Positions 53,481-61,556 of a stretch of 64,000 nucleotides of DNA are shown here, in pieces (position 1 is the first letter of the stretch; each line of letters begins with the position of its first letter). Source of the stretch: Streptomyces sp. HUAS 15-9 (lineage in GTDB: Bacteria > Actinomycetota > Actinomycetes > Streptomycetales > Streptomycetaceae); assembly GCF_025642155.1 (NCBI RefSeq), contig NZ_CP106798.1:5208001-5272000 (forward strand), in the 5' to 3' direction. The translations under genes and the position numbers were made by a program. Below the pieces are notes generated by a model. The model saw only the letters and a list, made by a program, of their open reading frames with translations, made no database searches and was not told the DNA's origin.

Positions 53481-55256
53481 GTGAATCAGATGCAGGGCCT
53501 GCTCATCGCGGGCCGCTACCGGCTTGCCGAATCCATCGGCAGCGGCGGCATGGGCCGGGTGTGGCGCGCCCACGACGAGGTGCTGCACAGGGCGGTCGCC
53601 ATCAAGGAGTTGACCGCCGCACTCTACGTCTCGGAGAGTGACCAGGCCGTCCTGCTCGCCCGCACCCGGGCCGAGGCCCGCGCGGCCGCGCGCATCAACC
53701 ACTCCGCCGTCGTCACCGTGCACGACGTTCTCGAACACGACGGCCGCCCGTGGATCGTGATGGAGCTGGTCGAGGGCAACTCGCTGGCCGACGCGGTCAA
53801 GGAGCAGGGGCGGCTGGAGCCGCGCGAGGCCGCGCGCATCGGACTGTGGGTGCTGCGGGCGCTGCGCGCCGCGCACTCCGCCGGCGTTCTGCACCGCGAC
53901 GTCAAGCCCGGCAATGTGCTGCTCGGCCAGGACGGCCGGGTCCTGCTCACCGACTTCGGCATCGCCCAGATCGAGGGCGACACCACCATCACCCGTACGG
54001 GAGAGGTCGTCGGCTCGGTCGACTACCTCGCCCCGGAGCGGGTACGCGGCCACGACCCGGGCCCGTCCTCCGACCTGTGGGCGCTGGGCGCCACGCTGTA
54101 CACGGCGGTGGAGGGCCGCTCGCCGTTCCGCCGCACCTCGCCGCTGAGCACGATGCAGGCGGTCGTCGAGGAGGAGGCGGCCGACCTCCAGTACGGCGGC
54201 CCGCTCGGGCCCGTCATCACCGCCCTGCTCCGCAAGGATCCGGCCGAGCGGCCGGGTGCGGAGGAGACGGAGCAGATGCTCGCCGAGGCGGCGGAGGGCC
54301 GGCGGCCGAACTCGGCGCAGGTGTACGTGCCGACGCAGCACGACGGTTCACGTTCCGGCTCATGGGGTGAGTACGGGTCCGGCGCGGGGCCGCAGCACGG
54401 ATCCGGCACGGGGTCGCCGTACGGGTCCGGAGTCGGATCGCCGTACGGATCGGGAGCCGGGTCGCCGTACGGGTCCGGTGCGGGATCGCCGCACGGATCA
54501 GGGACGTCACCCCAGTACGGGCCGGGCACGGCCACTCCCGGCTTCGGGCCTACCGGGCCGACGGCGATCGACTCGGCTGCCACGCCCGTCCCGGCGGCGG
54601 CCCCCGCCCGCCCCCGGCGCCGCCTCCGTACGCTCGCCCTCGTCGTCGCCTTCGCCGCCGTGCTCGGCGCCGGGGCCGCCGTGGCGTACCAGCAGTTCGG
54701 CTCGGAGCGGGACACGGGTACCCACGCGTCCGAGACCACGCCGGCGCCGGCGGACACGGCCACCGGCACCCCGGGCCCCGACGGCGCCATCTGGACGACG
54801 CGCAAGGACCCGTGGGGCTTCGAGCTCTCCCTGCCGAAGAACTGGAAGCGCACGGTGTACGAGGTCAAGGGCGACCTCAGACAGGTCGACTACACGCCCG
54901 ACAACGGCCTGCACTTCCTCCGCATCGCCATCGACACCTCACCGGACTTCGCCGACCCGTACCGACACCAGCAGGACCTGGAACAGCAGCTCCAGCGGCT
55001 GGTCGGCTACAAGCGGGTGACCCTGGAGGAGACCACCTACCGCGACCGCAAGGCCTCGCTGTGGGAGTACACCTGGGACGCGCTGAAGAAGGACCCGCCG
55101 CACGTGGCCGGGCCGCGCCGCGCGATCGACGAGTCGTACATCTCCCGCGAGGGAGTGGAGTACGCGATCTACATGTCCTCCCCCGCGGAGGACTGGGACA
55201 CGGCGAGCAAGCAGTTCAAGTGGGTGCTGCAGAGCTGGCAGCCCGACGCGTCCTGA
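53481..55256 (+). CDS. Ser/Thr protein kinase 3 of the cluster (PknB type, transmembrane)
   Basis: About 591 residues from GTG 53481. The kinase domain has IGSGGMGRVW, VAIKE, HRDVKPGN, DFGIAQIEGDTTITRTGEVVGSVDYLAPERVRG. Then comes a low-complexity linker with repeated SPYGSG(A/V)G units (about 54380-54530), a membrane helix (RTLALVVAFAAVLGAGAAVAY), and an outer domain related to those of kinases 1, 2, 4 and 5 (WTTRKDPWGFELSLPKNWKR). All catalytic residues are present. Confidence 0.93.
   Translation: MNQMQGLLIAGRYRLAESIGSGGMGRVWRAHDEVLHRAVAIKELTAALYVSESDQAVLLARTRAEARAAARINHSAVVTVHDVLEHDGRPWIVMELVEGNSLADAVKEQGRLEPREAARIGLWVLRALRAAHSAGVLHRDVKPGNVLLGQDGRVLLTDFGIAQIEGDTTITRTGEVVGSVDYLAPERVRGHDPGPSSDLWALGATLYTAVEGRSPFRRTSPLSTMQAVVEEEAADLQYGGPLGPVITALLRKDPAERPGAEETEQMLAEAAEGRRPNSAQVYVPTQHDGSRSGSWGEYGSGAGPQHGSGTGSPYGSGVGSPYGSGAGSPYGSGAGSPHGSGTSPQYGPGTATPGFGPTGPTAIDSAATPVPAAAPARPRRRLRTLALVVAFAAVLGAGAAVAYQQFGSERDTGTHASETTPAPADTATGTPGPDGAIWTTRKDPWGFELSLPKNWKRTVYEVKGDLRQVDYTPDNGLHFLRIAIDTSPDFADPYRHQQDLEQQLQRLVGYKRVTLEETTYRDRKASLWEYTWDALKKDPPHVAGPRRAIDESYISREGVEYAIYMSSPAEDWDTASKQFKWVLQSWQPDAS
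54364..54533 (+). repeat. Repeats coding Gly/Ser/Pro-rich linker in kinase 3
   Basis: About six imperfect units of GG(A/G)TC(C/G)GG...TCGCCGTACGG encode SPYGSGxG-like 8-9 residue repeats between the kinase domain and membrane helix. They form a flexible, Tyr-containing cytoplasmic tether. Confidence 0.75.
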
Positions 55257-55265
55257 CCGGCTTGG

Positions 55266-55296
55266 CCGGACGGCGACCCGGAGCGGAGCCGTCCGG
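55266..55296 (+). terminator. Hairpin between kinase 3 and kinase 4 genes
   Basis: CCGGACGGC (55266-55274) pairs with GCCGTCCGG (55288-55296), loop of 13 bases, between the kinase 3 stop and kinase 4 start. It could separate or attenuate transcription. Confidence 0.5.
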
Positions 55297-55302
55297 TGCG
55301 GC

Positions 55303-56976
55303 ATGATGGGGCCCATGGGGACCGAGGGGGACGACTTCCGTGTGATTGCGGGCCGTTACCGTCTGGAGGCCCGCATCGGGCGCGGCGGGATGGGTGTCGT
55401 ATGGCGGGCGACCGACCAGCTGCTGGGCCGGCAGGTGGCGGTCAAGGAGCTCGCCCAGGACGACTCCCTCTCGGAGGACGACGCCCGACGGGACCGTGAC
55501 CGCACCCTCCGCGAGGCCCGCGCGGTGGCCCAGTTGCGCCACTCGCACATCATCGTGGTGCACGACGTCGTCGAGGACGACGAGCGGCCGTACATCGTCA
55601 TGGAGCTGATCGACGGCGGATCGCTCGCCGACCGCATCTCGGCGCACGGACCGGTCGACGCCGCCGAGGCCGCCCGGATCGGCATCGACCTGCTGAGCGC
55701 GCTGCGCACCGCGCACGAGGCCGGGGTACTGCACCGGGACATCAAGCCCGCGAACGTCCTGGTCGAGTCCGGCACCGACCGGGTCGTCCTCACCGACTTC
55801 GGTATCGCCCAGGTCGCGGGCGCCACCACCCTCACCGAGACCGGTTCCTTCGTGGGCTCGCCCGAGTACACCGCGCCCGAGCGGATGTCCGGGGTGAGGA
55901 CCGGGCCGGAGTCCGACCTGTGGTCGCTCGGCGCGCTGCTGTGCACGGTGCTGAGCGGCGAATCGCCGTTCCGGCGCGACTCGCTCGGCGGCATCCTGCA
56001 CGCCGTCGTCGCCGCCGAGATCCGCCCGCCCGCGCAGGCCGAGCCGCTGCTGCCCGTCGTACAGGGGCTGCTGGAGCGCGATCCGGACCGGCGGCTGGAC
56101 GCGGCGGAGGCGGAGCGGATGCTGCGGGCGTTCCTGGAGACGGGGCGTACGCCCGCGAGCACGTCCGGCAAGAGCCGTACGCCCAGGCTCGGCTCGGGCC
56201 GCACACCGAGACCGCAGGTCCCCTACACGCCGACCCAGCGCGATGTGCCCCGCCCGGAGCCGACGCCGCCCGGGGCGGATCCGCAGGCCAGGCAGTCCAC
56301 GCGGGGCGTGCTGCTGGCGGCGCTGCTCGTCGCCGCGATGGCGGGGGCGGGCGTGTCCGCGGCGGCCCTGCTGATGAAGGGGGGCGGCGGGGACGGCGGC
56401 GGTGTGCCGACGAGTTCGGCGTCGCACACGTCCGCGACCGCCCCGACGCCTTCCGCGGTCACCCCCACGGTCACCGTGACCGGCTCCCCGTCCGGCAGCG
56501 CGTCCCTGTCCCCCAGCGCGGCCGACACCCGTACGGCGCCCTCGGGTTACCGCATCGCCGAGGACCCGGGCGGGTTCTCCGTCGCCGTACCCGAGGGGTT
56601 CACGCGCAAGCCGCAGGGCGAGCGCATCTTCTACATGTCGCCGGGGGAGACCTTCCGCCTCGGCATCAAGGTGTCCGACCCCGAAACGGGCGGCCCGTCG
56701 GCCGTGATGCACCGGGCGGCCGCCGAGGGCCCGAGCACGAACCCCGGCTACCACGACGGCCGGGTCACCCGGACCACGCACAACGGACACCCCGCCGCAC
56801 TCTGGGAGTTCAGCTGGAACGGCTTCAGCGCGGCGGAGGGGCCCCGGCACACCTACGACCTGTGCTGGGAGGAGGCCGGGCAGTTGTACGACGTGTGGGT
56901 GTCGGCGCCGGTCGGCAAGGTGCGGGAGGCGCGGGAGTACTTCGACGTCGCGGTGGACACGTTCGTACGGTCCTGA
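55303..56976 (+). CDS. Ser/Thr protein kinase 4 of the cluster (PknB type, transmembrane)
   Basis: About 557 residues. The kinase domain has IGRGGMGVVW, VAVKE, HRDIKPAN, DFGIAQVAGATTLTETGSFVGSPEYTAPERM. A basic linker leads to a membrane helix (GVLLAALLVAAMAGAGVSAAALLM), a Thr/Ser/Pro-rich stalk and an outer domain (YRIAEDPGGFSVAVPEGFTR). Starts at 55303, 55306 or 55315 are all possible, and no clear ribosome site is seen. The cluster matches the S. coelicolor SCO4775-4779 multi-kinase locus, members of which are reported to act on spore-wall synthesis; which gene corresponds to which is not resolved here. Confidence 0.93.
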   Translation: MMGPMGTEGDDFRVIAGRYRLEARIGRGGMGVVWRATDQLLGRQVAVKELAQDDSLSEDDARRDRDRTLREARAVAQLRHSHIIVVHDVVEDDERPYIVMELIDGGSLADRISAHGPVDAAEAARIGIDLLSALRTAHEAGVLHRDIKPANVLVESGTDRVVLTDFGIAQVAGATTLTETGSFVGSPEYTAPERMSGVRTGPESDLWSLGALLCTVLSGESPFRRDSLGGILHAVVAAEIRPPAQAEPLLPVVQGLLERDPDRRLDAAEAERMLRAFLETGRTPASTSGKSRTPRLGSGRTPRPQVPYTPTQRDVPRPEPTPPGADPQARQSTRGVLLAALLVAAMAGAGVSAAALLMKGGGGDGGGVPTSSASHTSATAPTPSAVTPTVTVTGSPSGSASLSPSAADTRTAPSGYRIAEDPGGFSVAVPEGFTRKPQGERIFYMSPGETFRLGIKVSDPETGGPSAVMHRAAAEGPSTNPGYHDGRVTRTTHNGHPAALWEFSWNGFSAAEGPRHTYDLCWEEAGQLYDVWVSAPVGKVREAREYFDVAVDTFVRS

Positions 56977-57067
56977 AACGGCCGGGAACGGGATATTCCC
57001 GGCAGCCTGGGTCACGGGTCTGTGACCGGTTTGCGTCAGCTGTGGAAGCGCCGGCGCGTGGCGCGAT

Positions 57068-58666
57068 ATGGATGGAGCCATGAGAGGCAACGGGGGAGCC
57101 CGCCAAGAGGCCGATGAGCCGACGAGTTTCGGTCTGCAACCGCCGAACCCGCCCGCGCACCTGCCCCACCCGGGCAATCCGTACGCGGAGCGGCTGATCG
57201 CCGGTCGGTACCGGCTGCTCGCCAAGCTGGGCCATGGCGGAATGGGCACGGTGTGGCGGGCCAAGGACGAGACGGTGGACCGCGAGGTCGCGGTGAAGGA
57301 GCCGCGCGTACCGGACCATCTTCCCGAGCGTGAACGTGCCAACGCCTATGAGCGAATGCGCCGCGAGGCACGTGCGGCGGCCCGGCTGGACCATCCGGCG
57401 GTGGTGAATGTCCATGACGTGGCGATCGTGGACGGCAAGCCGTGGATCGTCATGGAACTGGTCCACGGGCGGTCGCTCGGCGACGCCCTCCAGGAGGGCA
57501 CCCTCGACGCGCGCGAGGCGGCCCGGATCGGTCTGCAGGTGCTCGGCGCGCTGGAGGCGGCGCACGCGGCGGGCGTGCTGCACCGCGACGTCAAGCCGGA
57601 CAACGTACTGCTCGGCCGGCACGACCGGGTCGTCCTCACCGACTTCGGCATCGCGCAGATCGAGGGCGAGACGAACCTGACGGACACGGGCGGCTTCGTG
57701 GGCTCGCCCGAGTACATCGCGCCGGAGCGGGTGCTGGGGCAGCGGCCCGGCCCGGCGAGCGACCTGTGGTCACTGGGCGTGGTCCTGTACGCGGCAACGG
57801 AAGGTGTCTCGCCCTTCCGGCGCAGCAACACCCCCGCCACCCTCCAGTCCGTCCTCAACGCCACGCCCGCGCCGCCCGCCTCCGCGCGGGGCCCGCTGGC
57901 CGAGGCCATCAACGGGCTCCTCCAGAAGGACCCGGCACACCGCCCGGACGCGGCCCGGATCCGCGCCCTGCTGGAGACGGCCGCGAACCCGTCCGCCCCG
58001 GAGCCCACCCGGGTCGTGCAGGTCACCGGGCCCGTCGCGCCTTCCCGCCGGCTCGGCCGCAAGGCGTGGCTCGGCGTCGGCGCGCTGGTCGTCGCGGCGG
58101 CGGTGGCCGGGTACCTGGTGCTCGCGGATCCCTTCGCGGGGCCGCTCCCCGACGGCTGGAAGAAGGCCGCGAGTCCCCGGCTGGGCGTGACGGTGGCGTT
58201 CCCCGACACGTACAAGGCGGGTCACCCGGCCAAGAACGACTCCGAGAAGGACTGGGTCACCTACACCGACGAGAGCGGCGCGATCTGGATCGAACTGCAT
58301 CTGTCCAGGAAGTCCGACGACACCCTCCACGAGATCAAGAATTCCGCGCCGGCCCAGATGTACGCCGACAACGAGAAGTTCAAGAGTGACGGCATGTACA
58401 CCGTTGGCATGCCCAAGGGGCCGAAGACGCACGTCGACGGTGACGCCAAGTACCACGGCAGGCAGGCGGCGATGAACACCGTCGTCTACACGACCGACGA
58501 CAGCCAGAACCCGCGCCCGCGTGAACTGCAGATCTTCTACTACCGGACCAAGGCCGGGGACATGTACGAGCTCACCATCAGCTACCCGGGCAGGGGCGAC
58601 TTCACCGCCCGGGGCCGGGAGGTGGCGAAGACGGCGATCGCGAACCTGGGGGTCGACCGGCTCTGA
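57068..58666 (+). CDS. Ser/Thr protein kinase 5 of the cluster (PknB type, transmembrane)
   Basis: About 532 residues (ATG 57068, or 57080). A 45-residue Pro-rich lead precedes the kinase domain: LGHGGMGTVW, VAVKE, HRDVKPDN, DFGIAQIEGETNLTDTGGFVGSPEYIAPERV. Then comes a membrane helix (LGVGALVVAAAVAGYLVLA) and an outer domain related to its neighbours' (PLPDGWKKAASPRLGVTVAFPDTY, ending GREVAKTAIANLGVDRL). All catalytic residues are intact. Confidence 0.93.
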   Translation: MDGAMRGNGGARQEADEPTSFGLQPPNPPAHLPHPGNPYAERLIAGRYRLLAKLGHGGMGTVWRAKDETVDREVAVKEPRVPDHLPERERANAYERMRREARAAARLDHPAVVNVHDVAIVDGKPWIVMELVHGRSLGDALQEGTLDAREAARIGLQVLGALEAAHAAGVLHRDVKPDNVLLGRHDRVVLTDFGIAQIEGETNLTDTGGFVGSPEYIAPERVLGQRPGPASDLWSLGVVLYAATEGVSPFRRSNTPATLQSVLNATPAPPASARGPLAEAINGLLQKDPAHRPDAARIRALLETAANPSAPEPTRVVQVTGPVAPSRRLGRKAWLGVGALVVAAAVAGYLVLADPFAGPLPDGWKKAASPRLGVTVAFPDTYKAGHPAKNDSEKDWVTYTDESGAIWIELHLSRKSDDTLHEIKNSAPAQMYADNEKFKSDGMYTVGMPKGPKTHVDGDAKYHGRQAAMNTVVYTTDDSQNPRPRELQIFYYRTKAGDMYELTISYPGRGDFTARGREVAKTAIANLGVDRL

Positions 58667-58786
58667 CCGCGGCGGGGCCTCGACAGTGCTCGAACGGGCT
58701 GTGGGCGAGCGGGAGTTGGTGGTCCCCACGCGGCCGTCTGACCGCCCGCTTCGACAAGAGCGCGGTACGCACGGTACTCATGAGGC

Positions 58787-59713
58787 ATGAGCGAAGACGG
58801 CGAACATGCGCCCGACGGACGCGAATCCGACGGGTTTCTGCTCGGCGGACGCTACCGGCTGATCGAGCGCATCGGCTCCGGCACGACGGGCACCGTGTGG
58901 CGGGCGCGCGACGAGGCGGGGGAACGGGACGTCGCCGTCAAGGAGTTCCGGCTCACCGGTGACCCGGAGGACGAGGACCACCGGCGGGGCGTCCACCGGC
59001 TGCACCACGAGGCGCGGGCCGCCTCCCGCGTCGACCACCCCGCAGCCCTCGCCATCCACGAGGTCGTGGTCGAGGACGGACTTCCCTGGATCGTCATGGA
59101 GTTGGTCCAGGGGGAGTCGCTCCGCACGGCCCTCGAACGCGGGCCCCTCGACCCCGCCGAGGCCGCCCGCGTCGGGCTCGCCGTGCTCGGCGCCCTGCGT
59201 GCCGCGCACGCCGTCGGCATCGTGCACCGTGACGTCAAGCCGGAGAACGTCCTCCTCGAATCCGGCACCGACCGCGTGGTCCTCACCGACTTCGGCATCG
59301 GCCACGGCCCCATCCCCGGCGACTCCCTCGGCTTCGTCGCCCCGGAGCAGTTGTCGGGGCGTGGCGCCGGGCCCGCCTCCGACCTCTGGTCCCTCGGCGC
59401 ACTGCTCCACGCCGCGGTGGACCACGAGCACGAGCGCGCCGGATCGCTCTCGGCACTGCTCGCGCGGCTCCGGGCTCAGGCACCGGAGGAGCGGCCGGGA
59501 GCGGAGGAGGTGGCGGCGGTACTGGAGGTCATCGCCGGGGCGCCCTCGCCGACGCCGGCACCCGGGGTCGTACCCGAGCCGGAGCCGGAGCCCAAGCCGG
59601 AGTCCCTGCGCATACCGGCCCCCGTACCCGCGCCCGGAATGACACCCCCGCCCCGGCGCCCCCTCCTCACCGCCCTCGGCCTGCTCCTTCCCAAAAAACC
59701 GGGGACGGACTGA
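58787..59713 (+). CDS. Ser/Thr protein kinase 6 of the cluster, short and soluble
   Basis: A 308-residue kinase. The domain has IGSGTTGTVW (Gly loop), VAVKE, HRDVKPEN, DFGIGHGPIPGDSLGFVAPEQL; the activation loop is clearly shorter than in its neighbours and lacks their Thr-Thr-x-Thr stretch. After the kinase domain there is only a Pro/Glu-rich tail (PEPEPEPKPESLRIPAP) and no membrane helix or outer domain. It may therefore act in the cytoplasm or be phosphorylated by the others. ATG 58787. Confidence 0.9.
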   Translation: MSEDGEHAPDGRESDGFLLGGRYRLIERIGSGTTGTVWRARDEAGERDVAVKEFRLTGDPEDEDHRRGVHRLHHEARAASRVDHPAALAIHEVVVEDGLPWIVMELVQGESLRTALERGPLDPAEAARVGLAVLGALRAAHAVGIVHRDVKPENVLLESGTDRVVLTDFGIGHGPIPGDSLGFVAPEQLSGRGAGPASDLWSLGALLHAAVDHEHERAGSLSALLARLRAQAPEERPGAEEVAAVLEVIAGAPSPTPAPGVVPEPEPEPKPESLRIPAPVPAPGMTPPPRRPLLTALGLLLPKKPGTD

Positions 59714-59850
59714 ATCACCGGACGACCGTCGCCGCACAACCCCTGATCAGCGCATTTGCTGCCAGTGGTCACTGGCGGCATGTGAGCAGTCCGTGAATCC
59801 CCGTTACCGGCGGGTACCCAAAGTTTCCACTCCGGCATACCCTGCGCGTC

Positions 59851-61476
59851 ATGACGGACTCGCAGGCCCCGGAACAGGCCACGGAAATCACTGGCACGAA
59901 TCCCCTCGCCCCCGCCCCCGCGGGCGCCCGTACCGCCGCCGACGTGGTCACCCCGGAGCTGGTCGCCCAGCTCACCAAGGGCGTGGTCGGCTCCGGCCGT
60001 ACCGCCAACCACACGCCCTTCACCGGCGAGAAGCTGGCCGATCTGCCCGAGTCCACCCCTGAGGACGTGGCCAAGGCCTTCGAGGCCGCCCGCGCCGCCC
60101 AGACCGTCTGGGCCCAGCGGCCGGTACGCGAGCGCGCGGCCGTCCTGCTGCGCTTTCACGACCTGATCCTCGAGCGGCAGGCGGAGGTGCTCGACCTCAT
60201 CCAGCTGGAGACCGGCAAGGCCCGCCTCCACGCCCACGAGGAGGTCCAGGCCGTCGCCCTCGCCTCCCGGCACTACGGCCGCAAGGCGCCCGCCTACCTG
60301 GGGCCGAAGCGGCACACCGGTGCCATGCCGACCCTGACGAAGGTGACCGAGCTGCGCCACCCGCGCGGTGTCGTCGGCCAGATCGCCCCCTGGAACTACC
60401 CCCTCGAACTCTCCGTCGGCGATGCCCTGCCCGCCTTCGTCGCGGGCAACGCCGTCGTCATGAAGCCCGACACCGAGACCTGCCTGACGGCCCTGTGGGC
60501 CCGGGATCTGCTGATCGAGGCCGGCCTGCCCGCCGATGTCTTCCAGGTCGTGCTCGGCGAGGGCCCGGTCGTCGGCCCGGAGGTGGTCAAGCACGCCGAC
60601 TACGTCTCCTTCACCGGCTCCACCCGCACCGGGCGCGAGGTCGCTCAGAGTGCCGCCGCCCGCCTGGTCGGGGTCTCCCTCGAACTCGGCGGCAAGAACG
60701 CCATGCTGGTCCTGGAGGACGCCGACATCGAGAAGGCGGCCGCCGGAGCGGTCCGCGCCTGCTTCGCCTCCGCCGGCCAGCTCTGCATCTCCATCGAGCG
60801 GCTCTACGTCCACGAGTCGATCGCCGACGCCTTCCTGGAGCGCTTCGCCGCCCGTACGAAGGCCATGCGGCTCGGCAGGTCGCTGGCCTACGGCGCCGAC
60901 ATGGGCTCGCTGGTCGGCGAGCGGCAGCTGGAGACCGTCAAGCGGCATGTCGAGGAGGCCGTCGCCAAGGGCGCCAGGCTGGTCGCCGGCGGCGTCGCCC
61001 GCCCCGACATCGGCCCGTACTTCTTCGAGCCGACCATCCTCGACGGCGTCGAGACCCCGATGGCCGTGTGCGCTGAGGAGACCTTCGGCCCGGTCGTCTC
61101 CATCTACCGCTTCAAGACCGACGACGAGGCGGTCGAGGCGGCCAACTCGACGCCGTACGGCCTCAATTCCTCGGTCTGGACGAAGGACGGCCGGCGCGGC
61201 CGCGAGGTCGCCTCCCGGCTGCGGACCGGCACCGTGAACGTCAACGAGGGCTATGCCCCGGCCTACGGCAGCGTCCAGTCGCCGATGGGCGGCATGAAGG
61301 ACTCCGGCCTCGGCCGCCGACACGGCTCCGAGGGCATCCTCAAGTACACCGAGGCCCAGACCGTCGCCCAGCAGCGGCTGCTGCCGATGGCTCCGTCGCT
61401 GGGCATGGACGACGAGAAGTACGCGCGGTTCATGAGCCGGAGCCTCCGGCTGATGAAGGCGTTCCGCTTCCGCTAG
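59851..61476 (+). CDS. Succinate-semialdehyde dehydrogenase-type aldehyde dehydrogenase
   Basis: A 541-residue ALDH superfamily enzyme. It has QIAPWNYPLELSVGDALPAFVAGNAVVMKPD, the catalytic Glu in SLELGGKNAMLVLEDAD, the nucleophile Cys in FASAGQLCISIERLYV, and EETFGPVVSIYRF. The SSADH assignment (4-aminobutyrate or related aldehyde oxidation with NADP) rests on the actinobacterial GabD2-like sequence and position. ATG 59851. Confidence 0.88.
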   Translation: MTDSQAPEQATEITGTNPLAPAPAGARTAADVVTPELVAQLTKGVVGSGRTANHTPFTGEKLADLPESTPEDVAKAFEAARAAQTVWAQRPVRERAAVLLRFHDLILERQAEVLDLIQLETGKARLHAHEEVQAVALASRHYGRKAPAYLGPKRHTGAMPTLTKVTELRHPRGVVGQIAPWNYPLELSVGDALPAFVAGNAVVMKPDTETCLTALWARDLLIEAGLPADVFQVVLGEGPVVGPEVVKHADYVSFTGSTRTGREVAQSAAARLVGVSLELGGKNAMLVLEDADIEKAAAGAVRACFASAGQLCISIERLYVHESIADAFLERFAARTKAMRLGRSLAYGADMGSLVGERQLETVKRHVEEAVAKGARLVAGGVARPDIGPYFFEPTILDGVETPMAVCAEETFGPVVSIYRFKTDDEAVEAANSTPYGLNSSVWTKDGRRGREVASRLRTGTVNVNEGYAPAYGSVQSPMGGMKDSGLGRRHGSEGILKYTEAQTVAQQRLLPMAPSLGMDDEKYARFMSRSLRLMKAFRFR

Positions 61477-61540
61477 ACAGAACCCCGTTCCCACAGAACC
61501 CCGTTCCCACAGAACCCCGATCTCACAGAACCCGTTCTCG
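61477..61540. repeat. Four tandem 16-bp repeats before the GMC oxidoreductase
   Basis: Units of ACAGAACCCCGTTCCC start at 61477, 61493, 61509 and 61525. The first two are identical and the last two diverged. They occupy the short gap between the aldehyde dehydrogenase and oxidoreductase genes, just before the ribosome site. Confidence 0.9.
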
Positions 61541-61556
61541 ACGAGGAGAGCAGCAC

